Shown here: positions 8,444 to 16,698 of the stretch, one piece after another
Numbering within the stretch: the stretch's first letter is position 1
Layout: each line of letters begins with the position of its first letter
DNA from: Flavobacteriaceae bacterium UBA3591
GTDB lineage: Bacteria; Bacteroidota; Bacteroidia; Flavobacteriales; Flavobacteriaceae
NCBI GenBank assembly: GCA_002375695.1
Contig: DFMO01000010.1
Span: 135,328-199,327 of the forward strand
Direction: 5' to 3'
DNA length: 64,000 bases
Position numbers and translations under genes: made by a program
Notes under the pieces: generated by a model
The model's database searches: none
Told to the model about the DNA's origin: nothing
The model's input: only the letters and a program-made list of their open reading frames with translations

Positions 8444-8896
8444 ATGAATTTAAGTAACTTACAACCCGCCGAAGGATCGGTGAAAAATCAAGGCAAGCGA
8501 GTAGGTCGCGGACAAGGTTCCGGTAAAGGTGGTACTGCCACCCGCGGACATAAAGGAGCAAAATCACGTTCAGGATATTCCAAGAAAATTGGATTTGAAG
8601 GTGGACAAATGCCCCTTCAACGTCGTGTTCCTAAGTTTGGTTTTACAAACATCAACCGTAAAGAGTATAAAGGAATCAATATTGATACTTTACAGCAATT
8701 GGTTGACGACAAAAAAATAAAAGATACCGTTGACTTCGAAACCTTATTTGGTTTAGGTCTTGCTGGAAAGAATGAAATGGTTAAGATATTAGGAAGAGGA
8801 GAGATAAAGGCAAAATTAAAAGTATCTGCGCACAAGTTTACTGCCTCGGCGAAAAAAGCGATTGAAGCTGCCGGTGGTGAAGTAGTAACATTGTAA
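8444..8896 (+). CDS. rplO: 50S ribosomal protein L15 (uL15)
   Basis: Late-assembling large-subunit protein. It has 150 residues. The glycine-rich N-terminus GKRVGRGQGSGKGGTATRGH and the EGGQMPLQRRVPKFGF motif are diagnostic. It precedes secY by 12 bases, as in almost all bacteria. Confidence 0.98.
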   Translation: MNLSNLQPAEGSVKNQGKRVGRGQGSGKGGTATRGHKGAKSRSGYSKKIGFEGGQMPLQRRVPKFGFTNINRKEYKGINIDTLQQLVDDKKIKDTVDFETLFGLGLAGKNEMVKILGRGEIKAKLKVSAHKFTASAKKAIEAAGGEVVTL

Positions 8897-8908
8897 CAAA
8901 AGATAAGG

Positions 8909-10252
8909 ATGAAATTTATCGAAACCTTAAAGAATGTTTGGAAAATAGAGGAGTTGCGTAACCGCATCTTACTTACGTTAGGAATGCTATTGGTGTACCG
9001 TTTTGGAGCACAAGTTGTACTTCCAGGAATTGATGCAGATATGTTAGCGCAATTTGCAGGTAAATTTGATGGCGGTGGTATTGGTAGTTTATTAAATGCA
9101 TTTACAGGAGGAGCTTTTGCTAATGCTTCTGTTTTTGCGTTGGGTATTATGCCGTATATCTCTGCTTCTATTGTAGTACAATTAATGCAAATTGCAGTAC
9201 CGTACTTGCAAAAGTTACAAAAAGAAGGTGAAAGCGGAAGAAAGAAAATTAACCAAATTACGCGTTGGTTAACTATTGGTATTTGTTTGGTACAAGCACC
9301 AAGTTATCTTGCGGGACTACCAGCAATGGGTGTGCCGGCCGAAGCTTTTATTATGGGGCAAAGCGTAATGTTTTACGTTTCTTCTGTAATAATATTAGTA
9401 ACTGGAACAATCTTTGCAATGTGGTTGGGTGAAAAAATTACCGATAAAGGTATTGGTAATGGTATATCAATCCTTATTATGGTTGGTATTATTGCAACCT
9501 TACCGCAATCTTTTGCTCAAGAATTTGTATCGAGAGTAATGGAGTCAAACGGAGGTTTGATTATGATACTTATTGAATTGGTAATCTGGTTTGTTATTAT
9601 ATTACTATCAGTAATGTTAGTGATGGCAGTTCGTAAAATACCAGTGCAATATGCAAGAAGAACAGCAAGTGGTGGCTACGAAAAAAATATTTTTGGTGCC
9701 CGTCAATTTATTCCATTAAAGTTAAACGCTTCTGGAGTAATGCCTATTATCTTTGCGCAAGCAATTATGTTTGTTCCATCTGCTGTAGCAAGTCTTTCAG
9801 AAAGTGATTTTTCTCAAAGTATTCAAGCTACATTTAGTGATATCTTTGGATTTTGGTACAATCTTGTATTTGCAGTATTAATTATAATATTTACATATTT
9901 CTATACTGCTATTACTGTACCTACTAATAAAATGGCAGACGATCTTAAACGTAGTGGTGGTTTTATTCCAGGTATTAAGCCTGGTTCGCAAACCGCAGAA
10001 TATTTAGACCGAATTATGTCTCAAATTACGTTGCCAGGTTCAGTATTTTTGGCCTTGATCGCAATTTTCCCTGCGTTCGTTGTTAAATTAATGGGCATTC
10101 AACAAGGTTGGGCATTATTCTACGGTGGTACTTCACTCCTTATTATGGTGGGTGTAGCTATCGATACAATGCAACAAGTTAATTCATATTTGTTAAATCG
10201 TCATTACGATGGTTTAATGAAAAGTGGTAAAAATAGAAAAGCAGTAGCATAA
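8909..10252 (+). CDS. secY: Preprotein translocase subunit SecY
   Basis: Channel subunit of the Sec translocon in the inner membrane. It has 447 residues with about ten predicted membrane segments. Family features are the N-terminal LRNRILLTLGMLLVYRFGAQ, the plug/TM2 region with ALGIMPYISASIVVQLMQ, and the cytosolic loop IPVQYARR. It lies between rplO and infA; SecE and SecG are not in this window. It exports the many signal-peptide proteins encoded further right. Confidence 0.98.
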   Translation: MKFIETLKNVWKIEELRNRILLTLGMLLVYRFGAQVVLPGIDADMLAQFAGKFDGGGIGSLLNAFTGGAFANASVFALGIMPYISASIVVQLMQIAVPYLQKLQKEGESGRKKINQITRWLTIGICLVQAPSYLAGLPAMGVPAEAFIMGQSVMFYVSSVIILVTGTIFAMWLGEKITDKGIGNGISILIMVGIIATLPQSFAQEFVSRVMESNGGLIMILIELVIWFVIILLSVMLVMAVRKIPVQYARRTASGGYEKNIFGARQFIPLKLNASGVMPIIFAQAIMFVPSAVASLSESDFSQSIQATFSDIFGFWYNLVFAVLIIIFTYFYTAITVPTNKMADDLKRSGGFIPGIKPGSQTAEYLDRIMSQITLPGSVFLALIAIFPAFVVKLMGIQQGWALFYGGTSLLIMVGVAIDTMQQVNSYLLNRHYDGLMKSGKNRKAVA

Positions 10253-10254
10253 TT

Positions 10255-10470
10255 ATGGCAAAACAAAGCGCAATAGAGCAAGATGGAAGTATAGTGGAAG
10301 CACTATCAAACGCTATGTTCCGTGTTGAATTAGAAAACGGTCACATAGTAACCGCACATATTTCTGGTAAAATGCGAATGCACTATATTAAATTATTGCC
10401 AGGAGATAAAGTGAAGCTTGAAATGAGCCCTTACGATTTAACTAAGGCGAGAATAACATACAGATATTAA
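10255..10470 (+). CDS. infA: Translation initiation factor IF-1
   Basis: OB-fold factor that binds the 30S A-site during initiation. It has 71 residues, the normal length. MAKQSAIEQDGSIVEALSNA and HISGKMRMHYIKLLPGDKVK are classic IF-1 motifs. It starts 2 bases after secY in a TAATTATGGCA context, and rpmJ follows after 44 bases. Confidence 0.98.
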   Translation: MAKQSAIEQDGSIVEALSNAMFRVELENGHIVTAHISGKMRMHYIKLLPGDKVKLEMSPYDLTKARITYRY

Positions 10471-10514
10471 TGCAACGGACCTCACGGTTCATTGAAATAT
10501 AAAAACAGAAAGAG

Positions 10515-10631
10515 ATGAAAGTAAGAGCATCCGTAAAGAAAAGAAGTGCCGACTGCAAGATTGTTCGCAGAAAAGGCAGATTATATGTAATTAACAAAAA
10601 GAACCCAAAGTTCAAACAAAGACAAGGATAA
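10515..10631 (+). CDS. rpmJ: 50S ribosomal protein L36 (bL36), zinc-free form
   Basis: Small 38-residue protein that bridges 23S rRNA helices late in assembly. The ORF runs from ATG 10515 to TAA 10629. It has the MKVRASVKKRS start and the C-terminal KFKQRQG. Zinc-type L36 has ligands C11, C14, C27 and a His near 32; here positions 11 and 27 are Ser and Asn, the His is Phe, and only C14 remains. This is the Zn-independent version seen in Bacteroidota. Confidence 0.95.
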   Translation: MKVRASVKKRSADCKIVRRKGRLYVINKKNPKFKQRQG

Positions 10632-10634
10632 GTT

Positions 10635-11009
10635 ATGGCAAGAATCGCAGGTGTAGATATCCCGAAGCACAAAAGGGGTGTAATCGCGTTAACGTATATC
10701 TTCGGAATTGGTAAAAGCCGTGCCCAAGATATTCTAAACAAAGCCGGAATTGACGAAGACAAAAAAGTAAGTGAATGGAACGATGATGAAATCGGTGCTA
10801 TTCGTGACGCTGTAGGGTCTTTCAAAATCGAAGGTGAATTACGTAGTGAAGTTCAATTAAGCATTAAACGCTTAATGGATATTGGTTGTTACAGAGGTAT
10901 TCGTCACAGATCGGGTCTTCCTTTAAGAGGACAGCGAACTAAGAATAACTCGCGTACTAGAAAAGGAAAACGTAAAACTGTTGCTAACAAGAAAAAAGCA
11001 ACTAAATAA
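10635..11009 (+). CDS. rpsM: 30S ribosomal protein S13 (uS13)
   Basis: Head protein that contacts P-site tRNA and bridges the subunits. It has 124 residues. MARIAGVDIPKHKRGVIALT and the C-terminal GLPLRGQRTKNNSRTRKG are diagnostic. First gene of the alpha-type section, 3 bases after rpmJ. Confidence 0.98.
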   Translation: MARIAGVDIPKHKRGVIALTYIFGIGKSRAQDILNKAGIDEDKKVSEWNDDEIGAIRDAVGSFKIEGELRSEVQLSIKRLMDIGCYRGIRHRSGLPLRGQRTKNNSRTRKGKRKTVANKKKATK

Positions 11010-11020
11010 TACCTAGAGTT

Positions 11021-11422
11021 ATGGCAAAGACAACGTCTAAGACTACAAAATCAGTTAAAAAACGCAAGGTTAATGTTGAATCTATTGGAGAGGCACATAT
11101 CACAGCTTCTTTTAATAACATTATCGTATCGTTAACAAATAAAAGTGGAGATGTTATTGCTTGGTCTTCGGCCGGTAAAATGGGCTTCCGCGGATCTAAG
11201 AAAAATACTCCTTACGCTGCTCAGTTGGCATCAGAAGATTGTGCAAAAGTTGCATATGACGCTGGTTTACGCAAAGTAAAAGTTTACGTAAAAGGCCCAG
11301 GAAACGGTAGAGAATCTGCTATTAGATCTATCCACAATTCAGGAATTGAAGTAACCGAAATTATCGACGTTACTCCAATGCCACACAACGGATGCCGCCC
11401 TCCAAAGAGAAGAAGAGTATAA
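11021..11422 (+). CDS. rpsK: 30S ribosomal protein S11 (uS11)
   Basis: Platform protein near the E-site and the Shine-Dalgarno/anti-SD duplex. It has 133 residues. GDVIAWSSAGKMGFRGSKK and the C-terminal TPMPHNGCRPPKRRRV are diagnostic. A strong terminator-like hairpin follows 11 bases after its stop, an unusual break before rpsD. Confidence 0.98.
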   Translation: MAKTTSKTTKSVKKRKVNVESIGEAHITASFNNIIVSLTNKSGDVIAWSSAGKMGFRGSKKNTPYAAQLASEDCAKVAYDAGLRKVKVYVKGPGNGRESAIRSIHNSGIEVTEIIDVTPMPHNGCRPPKRRRV

Positions 11423-11433
11423 CAACAATTTAA

Positions 11434-11479
11434 TTAAATTACGGTTGAATATTTATTTAACCGTAATTTAAATTTTTTA
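11434..11479 (+). terminator. Terminator-like hairpin between rpsK and rpsD
   Basis: Perfect 13-bp stem, TTAAATTACGGTT pairing with AACCGTAATTTAA, with a 12-base loop, followed by ATTTTTT. It is placed right after rpsK and before a leader of about 90 bases for rpsD. Either the ribosomal transcript ends or attenuates here, or rpsD-rpoA has its own promoter; no convincing TAnnTTTG box was seen in the leader. Confidence 0.75.
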
Positions 11480-11566
11480 TAAGTAAATATCAATCGAAGG
11501 CATATAGAAACTAAAGGATAAGAATAAGACCTTAATTTAGTTTTCCTTCAAAATTTAAACCTAGAA

Positions 11567-12172
11567 ATGGCAAGATATACTGGTCCAAAATCTAAAATCG
11601 CACGTAAATTCGGCGAAGCAATTTTCGGAGATGACAAATCTTTCGAAAAAAGAAATTACCCTCCAGGGCAACACGGTAACAACCGTCGTCGTGGAAAGAA
11701 ATCTGAATACGCAATTCAACTAGCTGAAAAGCAAAAAACAAAATACACTTACGGTATTTTGGAGCGTCAATTCAGAAATATGTTTAAAAAAGCAACAGCT
11801 GCACCAGGAATTACTGGTGAAGTTTTATTACAAATGTGTGAGTCGCGTTTGGACAATGTAGTGTACAGAATGGGGATCTCTCCAAGCCGTGCAGGTGCAA
11901 GACAATTAGTTACTCACCGCCATATTACCGTAAACGGTGAAAAAGTAAACATTCCTTCTTACCAATTAAAACCAGGAGACGTAGTAGCAGTTAGAGAAAA
12001 ATCTAAATCGCTAGAGGCTATCAACAACTCTTTGGCAAATGCAAGCCATGTTTACGAATGGATTACTTGGAATGGCGAAACAAAACAAGGAACTTTTGTA
12101 AATGTTCCCGAGCGTATCCAAATTCCAGAAAACATCAACGAGCAATTAATCGTTGAATTATATTCTAAATAA
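11567..12172 (+). CDS. rpsD: 30S ribosomal protein S4 (uS4)
   Basis: Primary assembly protein of the small-subunit body and mRNA entry site. It has 201 residues. It opens with MARYTGPKSKIARKFGE, and the S4 RNA-binding domain is around residues 92-155 (ESRLDNVVYRMGISPSRAGA). It lies downstream of the terminator-like hairpin with a 144-base gap after rpsK, and 95 bases before rpoA. S4 represses the alpha operon in E. coli. Confidence 0.98.
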   Translation: MARYTGPKSKIARKFGEAIFGDDKSFEKRNYPPGQHGNNRRRGKKSEYAIQLAEKQKTKYTYGILERQFRNMFKKATAAPGITGEVLLQMCESRLDNVVYRMGISPSRAGARQLVTHRHITVNGEKVNIPSYQLKPGDVVAVREKSKSLEAINNSLANASHVYEWITWNGETKQGTFVNVPERIQIPENINEQLIVELYSK

Positions 12173-12267
12173 TAAAATAATCATATTGGTATTTGGCCAA
12201 AGGGTTTATAGTGCTCTTCAAACTTTTAAACCGCGCAACCAAATAACAATTAAAACGAAGAAAAAAA

Positions 12268-13260
12268 ATGGCAGTATTTAGTTTTCAGAAGCCTGATAAA
12301 GTTATAATGGTAAACTCTACCGATTTTGAAGGAAAATTTGAATTTCGTCCTTTAGAACCGGGATACGGACTTACCGTTGGTAACGCATTAAGACGCGTAC
12401 TACTTTCCTCTTTGGAAGGATTCGCTATAACTTCGGTTCGCATCGAAGGGGTAGATCACGAATTTTCAACGATAGCAGGTGTAGTAGAAGATGTTACCGA
12501 AATTATTTTAAATTTAAAACAAGTTCGTTTTAAGAGACAAATTGACGAAGTTGACAATGAAACTGTTACAATTTCAGTTTCTGGAAACGAGCAATTAAAA
12601 GCGGGCGATTTTCAGAAATTTATCTCAGGTTTCCAAGTTTTAAATCCAGATTTAGTACTTTGTAACATGGATAAATCTGTGAATCTTAATATGGAAATTA
12701 CCATTGAAAAAGGTCGTGGTTACGTTCCTGCAGAAGAGAACAAAAAAGCCAATGCGCCACTTGGTACCATATTTACAGATTCTATCTACACTCCAATTAA
12801 AAATGTAAAGTACAGCATTGAAAATTTCCGTGTAGAACAGAAAACAGATTACGAAAAATTGGTTTTCGAAATTGTTACCGATGGATCTATTCACCCAAAA
12901 GATGCTTTAACCGAAGCCGCTAAAACGCTAATTCACCACTTTATGTTATTTAGCGATGAACGTATTACTTTGGAAGCAGACGAAATTGCACAAACTGAAA
13001 CCTATGATGAAGAATCACTTCATATGCGCCAGTTACTTAAAACAAAATTAGTAGATATGGACCTTTCTGTTCGTGCACTAAACTGTTTAAAAGCTGCAGA
13101 AGTAGACACTTTGGGAGACTTAGTTTCTTACAACAAAAACGATTTGATGAAGTTCCGAAACTTTGGTAAAAAATCACTTACAGAGCTTGAAGAGCTTGTA
13201 AATGTAAAAGGCCTAAACTTTGGGATGGATCTTGCAAAATATAAATTAGATAAAGACTAG
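12268..13260 (+). CDS. rpoA: DNA-directed RNA polymerase subunit alpha
   Basis: Scaffold subunit of RNA polymerase. It has 330 residues. The N-terminal dimerisation domain has the motif LEPGYGLTVGNALRRVLLSS, and the C-terminal domain (about 250-330) has the helix-hairpin-helix NCLKAAEVDTLGDLV...FRNFGKKSLTELEE, which binds DNA and activators. It is the normal neighbour of rpsD and rplQ. Confidence 0.98.
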   Translation: MAVFSFQKPDKVIMVNSTDFEGKFEFRPLEPGYGLTVGNALRRVLLSSLEGFAITSVRIEGVDHEFSTIAGVVEDVTEIILNLKQVRFKRQIDEVDNETVTISVSGNEQLKAGDFQKFISGFQVLNPDLVLCNMDKSVNLNMEITIEKGRGYVPAEENKKANAPLGTIFTDSIYTPIKNVKYSIENFRVEQKTDYEKLVFEIVTDGSIHPKDALTEAAKTLIHHFMLFSDERITLEADEIAQTETYDEESLHMRQLLKTKLVDMDLSVRALNCLKAAEVDTLGDLVSYNKNDLMKFRNFGKKSLTELEELVNVKGLNFGMDLAKYKLDKD

Positions 13261-13274
13261 AACAGATTAGACAA

Positions 13275-13311
13275 TTAAGGCGCGATTTAATTTTTAACGC
13301 GTCTTAATTTT
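13275..13311 (+). terminator. Hairpin between rpoA and rplQ
   Basis: 10-bp stem TTAAGGCGCG with CGCGTCTTAA (one G-T wobble), 13-base loop, followed by TTTT. It lies 15 bases after the rpoA stop. The U-tract is short, so it may act as a processing site or partial attenuator rather than a full terminator. Confidence 0.5.
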
Positions 13312-13393
13312 CTTCTGTCAATTCAATTTAACCCATCATAATTTGCTCCTCGAACAATGAGTATTGTAGCAAGATGATGAAAACAAAAATGTC

Positions 13394-13891
13394 ATGAGAC
13401 ACGGAAAAAAACACAATCACTTAGGTAGAAAAACTGCCCACAGACATTCAATGTTAGCCAATATGGCGAGTTCGTTGATTGAACACAAAAGAATCAATAC
13501 AACGGTTGCTAAAGCCAAAGCTTTAAAGAAGTTTGTTGAGCCATTGGTAACCAAGTCTAAGGAAGACACTACGCATAACCGTCGTTTAGTTATGGCTAAA
13601 TTACGCCAAAAAGATGCCGTAGTAGAACTTTTTAGAACAGTTGCTCCTAAGGTTGGAGATCGTCCAGGGGGATACACTCGTATTATTAAATTAGGAAATC
13701 GTCTGGGTGATAACGCAGATATGGCAATGATCGAGCTTGTAGACTTTAACGAGTTGTACAACGCTGGTAAAGCTACTAAGAAGAAATCTACACGTAGAAG
13801 TCGTCGTGGTAGCAGCGGAAGCTCTGCAGCAACAGCTGCAAAAGCTACTCCAGCAAAAGCCGATAAAGAAGCTAAAAAAGAAGAAGAATAA
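13394..13891 (+). CDS. rplQ: 50S ribosomal protein L17 (bL17) with low-complexity tail
   Basis: Large-subunit protein near the tunnel exit. It has 165 residues. The core is typical: MRHGKKHNHLGRKTAHRHSM, then EHKRINTTVAKAKALKKFVE. After about residue 125 comes a Lys/Arg/Ser/Ala-rich tail ending in EAKKEEE, longer than the E. coli protein but common in Bacteroidota. It is followed by a strong terminator that closes the ribosomal cluster. Confidence 0.97.
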   Translation: MRHGKKHNHLGRKTAHRHSMLANMASSLIEHKRINTTVAKAKALKKFVEPLVTKSKEDTTHNRRLVMAKLRQKDAVVELFRTVAPKVGDRPGGYTRIIKLGNRLGDNADMAMIELVDFNELYNAGKATKKKSTRRSRRGSSGSSAATAAKATPAKADKEAKKEEE

Positions 13892-13915
13892 ATGAATTTA
13901 AATTCATTAATATAC

Positions 13916-13950
13916 AAAGGGATAAGCGTTTTCGTTTATCCCTTTTTTTT
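13916..13950 (+). terminator. Rho-independent terminator after rplQ
   Basis: Stem AAAGGGATAAGCG with CGTTTATCCCTTT (13 bp, one wobble), loop of four T, then a run of eight T. It marks the end of the S10-spc-alpha transcript. Confidence 0.9.
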
Positions 13951-13954
13951 ATAC

Positions 13955-13962
13955 TATTTTTG
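13955..13962 (+). promoter_or_regulatory. Candidate -7 box for carA
   Basis: Exact TAnnTTTG match (TATTTTTG) just after the rplQ terminator and 66 bases before the carA ATG. No good TTTG is found 19 bp upstream, so the -33 element is weak. Confidence 0.5.
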
Positions 13963-14028
13963 CAAAGATTTTTAGGAAAACATTTAAAACTCACCCTGAA
14001 CTAGGCTAAGGGTTGAAACCTTCAAAAA

Positions 14029-15150
14029 ATGAAATATCAAACAAGAAAAAAAGCACTTATTTTACTCGCAGACGGAACGGTTTTTTACGGAAAAGCTGTG
14101 GGAAATAAAGAAGGCACTGCCTTTGGAGAAGTTTGTTTTAACACAGGGATGACAGGCTACCAAGAAATTTTTACAGACCCATCCTACTTTGGTCAAATTA
14201 TGGTTGCCACAAACGCACATATCGGAAACTATGGCGTAAACAAAGATGAAATTGAATCTGAAGGTATTAAAATTGCAGGTTTAGTGGTACGCAATTTTAG
14301 CTATCACTACTCACGCGAAGCAGCAGACGATTCGTTAGAGAATTTCTTAAATAAAAACAATCTACTTGCCATAAGCGATGTAGATACAAGAGCGCTGGTG
14401 AGTCATATTCGCGATAATGGTGCGATGAATGCAGTAATTTCTACCGATGTAGATAATATTGAAGGTTTAAAAAAGCAACTGGCGGCAGTACCCAATATGG
14501 ACGGTTTAGAGCTTGCTTCAAAAGTTTCAACTAAAGAGCCTTACTATTATGGCGATGAAAATGCTAAATACAAAGTTTCGGCTTTAGATTTAGGAATTAA
14601 GAAAAATATTTTGCGTAGATTGGCAGAGCGCGATTGCTATATTAAAGTATTTCCATACAACGCTAATTTTAGCGAGCTGGAAGGATTTAATCCCGATGGA
14701 TATTTTATATCAAACGGGCCTGGTGATCCAGAACCACTTAAAAGTGCCATTGAAGTTGTAAAAACTATTTTAGACAAAGAAATGCCAATGTTTGGTATTT
14801 GTTTAGGTCATCAAATGTTAGCCTTGGCCAATGATGTTTCAACCTATAAAATGCACCACGGGCACCGCGGTATTAATCACCCGGTAATGAACCAGCTTAC
14901 CGGTAAAGGTGAAATTACCTCCCAAAATCACGGGTTTGCCATCAATAGAGAAGAGGCCGAGGCAAATTCAGCTATTGAAATAACCCATTTGCATTTAAAT
15001 GATCATACCGCCGCAGGAATTAGATTAAAAAACAAACCTGCCTTCTCGGTGCAGTATCATCCCGAAGCCAGTCCGGGGCCGCATGATGCATCCTATTTAT
15101 TTGACGATTTCATCGAAAGCATAGAAAAACATAAATTACAAACAACGTAA
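14029..15150 (+). CDS. carA: Carbamoyl-phosphate synthase small subunit
   Basis: Glutaminase subunit that feeds ammonia to CarB for carbamoyl phosphate, a precursor of arginine and pyrimidines. It has 373 residues. The N-terminal CPSase domain has FNTGMTGYQEIFTDPSYFGQ. The class I glutamine amidotransferase domain has the nucleophile Cys in MFGICLGHQMLALA and the His/Glu pair in QYHPEASPGPHD. It stands between rplQ and eno with its own terminator; carB is not adjacent. The rplQ-carA-eno order is recurrent in flavobacteria (from memory). Confidence 0.97.
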   Translation: MKYQTRKKALILLADGTVFYGKAVGNKEGTAFGEVCFNTGMTGYQEIFTDPSYFGQIMVATNAHIGNYGVNKDEIESEGIKIAGLVVRNFSYHYSREAADDSLENFLNKNNLLAISDVDTRALVSHIRDNGAMNAVISTDVDNIEGLKKQLAAVPNMDGLELASKVSTKEPYYYGDENAKYKVSALDLGIKKNILRRLAERDCYIKVFPYNANFSELEGFNPDGYFISNGPGDPEPLKSAIEVVKTILDKEMPMFGICLGHQMLALANDVSTYKMHHGHRGINHPVMNQLTGKGEITSQNHGFAINREEAEANSAIEITHLHLNDHTAAGIRLKNKPAFSVQYHPEASPGPHDASYLFDDFIESIEKHKLQTT

Positions 15151-15158
15151 ATTTTTTG

Positions 15159-15194
15159 GGCCTCAAAAGTTTTTAAAACTTTTGGGGTCTTTTA
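15159..15194 (+). terminator. Terminator after carA
   Basis: Stem CCTCAAAAGTTT with AAACTTTTGGGG (one wobble) and a very short loop, followed by TCTTTTA. It starts about 10 bases after the carA stop. Confidence 0.8.
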
Positions 15195-15230
15195 GTTAAA
15201 ATTAACCAGTAACAATAGAAATTAGACAAA

Positions 15231-16517
15231 ATGAGTATCATCATTGAAATTAAAGCCAGACAAATTTTCGATTCTAGGGGGAATCCTACAATTGAAGTAG
15301 ACGTTATAACAGAAAACGGTTTTATGGGTCGCGCTGCAGTGCCTTCGGGAGCATCTACAGGCGAGCACGAAGCAGTAGAACTGCGAGATGGTGGCGACAC
15401 TTACATGGGAAAGGGTGTTTTAAACGCCGTTGAAAATGTACACGGTAAAATTGCTGGCACTTTGTTAGGAATTTCAGTTTTTGAACAGGAATTGATTGAC
15501 AAAACTATGATTGAACTTGACGGTACCGCCAATAAAGCAAAATTAGGTGCAAATGCAATTTTAGGAGTGTCACTCGCCTGTGCAAAAGCAGCGGCAAACG
15601 AATTAGGAATGCCATTATACAGATATGTTGGTGGTGTAAGTGCAAAAACGCTTCCGGTGCCAATGATGAATATTATCAATGGTGGTTCACATAGTGATGC
15701 GCCAATCGCTTTTCAAGAATTTATGATTATGCCCGTAAAAGCTACTTGTTTTAGCCACGCAATGCAAATGGGTTCTGAAATTTTTCACCATTTAAAAAAG
15801 GTGTTACGCGATAGAGGATTAAGTACCGCTGTTGGCGATGAAGGAGGTTTTGCGCCAACCCTAGAAGGGACAGAAGATGCCTTAGATACTATTGCAACAG
15901 CAACCAAAGCTGCAGGTTACAAATTTGGCGATGATATTATGATAGCACTCGATTGTGCAGCAGCCGAATTTTATGTGAATGGTCAATACGATTATAAAAA
16001 GTTTGAAGGCGATAGTGGAAAAGTGCGTTCCTCAAAAGAACAAGCAGATTATTTAGCATCTTTATGCGAAAACTACCCTATAATTTCTATTGAAGATGGG
16101 ATGGATGAAAACGATTGGGATGGATGGAAGTACCTAACCGAAAAAGTAGGCGATAAAGTGCAATTAGTGGGTGACGATTTATTTGTGACCAACGTTGAAA
16201 GACTTTCAAAAGGTATTTCAGAAAAAACAGCAAATTCAATTTTAATTAAAGTAAATCAAATTGGTACGCTTACCGAAACAATTGCAGCTATAAATATGGC
16301 TCACAATGCGGGGTACACTTCGGTTATGAGTCATCGTAGTGGAGAAACGGAAGACAATACCATTGCCGATTTGGCTGTGGCACTAAACTGCGGACAAATA
16401 AAAACAGGATCGGCTTCGCGAAGTGATAGAATGGCAAAATACAACCAATTACTTCGAATAGAAGAACAATTGGGCGAAGTAGCGTATTTTCCGCAGCAAA
16501 ACGCTTTTAAAATTTAA
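15231..16517 (+). CDS. eno: Enolase (phosphopyruvate hydratase)
   Basis: Glycolytic and gluconeogenic interconversion of 2-phosphoglycerate and phosphoenolpyruvate; cytosolic, Mg-dependent. It has 428 residues. Seen motifs: the mobile loop SGASTGEHEAVELRDG, Mg ligands in IALDCAAAEF, SIEDGMDENDW and VGDDLFVTN, and the catalytic SHRSGETEDN loop. It has its own terminator on each side, so it is probably monocistronic. Confidence 0.98.
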   Translation: MSIIIEIKARQIFDSRGNPTIEVDVITENGFMGRAAVPSGASTGEHEAVELRDGGDTYMGKGVLNAVENVHGKIAGTLLGISVFEQELIDKTMIELDGTANKAKLGANAILGVSLACAKAAANELGMPLYRYVGGVSAKTLPVPMMNIINGGSHSDAPIAFQEFMIMPVKATCFSHAMQMGSEIFHHLKKVLRDRGLSTAVGDEGGFAPTLEGTEDALDTIATATKAAGYKFGDDIMIALDCAAAEFYVNGQYDYKKFEGDSGKVRSSKEQADYLASLCENYPIISIEDGMDENDWDGWKYLTEKVGDKVQLVGDDLFVTNVERLSKGISEKTANSILIKVNQIGTLTETIAAINMAHNAGYTSVMSHRSGETEDNTIADLAVALNCGQIKTGSASRSDRMAKYNQLLRIEEQLGEVAYFPQQNAFKI

Positions 16518-16535
16518 CTGTAAATCAGCTTATTA

Positions 16536-16565
16536 AAAACCTCGCAAATAGCGAGGTTTTTTTTT
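16536..16565 (+). terminator. Terminator after eno
   Basis: Perfect 10-bp stem AAAACCTCGC with GCGAGGTTTT, loop AAATA, followed by further T residues. Confidence 0.9.
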
Positions 16566-16698
16566 GATAGAAATTATTTTCTAAAAAAGAATGTTTTAAG
16601 GTTTATTTAACCTAAGATAACTGTTATTTGTTAAAATTATAGCGCAAGATTTTGTAATTTAGCGTTTCGGAAAAAATTTAAAAAACACACTATATTTT

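Noticed and set aside
13417..13917. 166-codon minus-strand ORF opposite rplQ
   Set aside because: Antisense shadow; its Leu/Ala-rich composition reflects the complement of Lys/Arg/Ser codons of L17.
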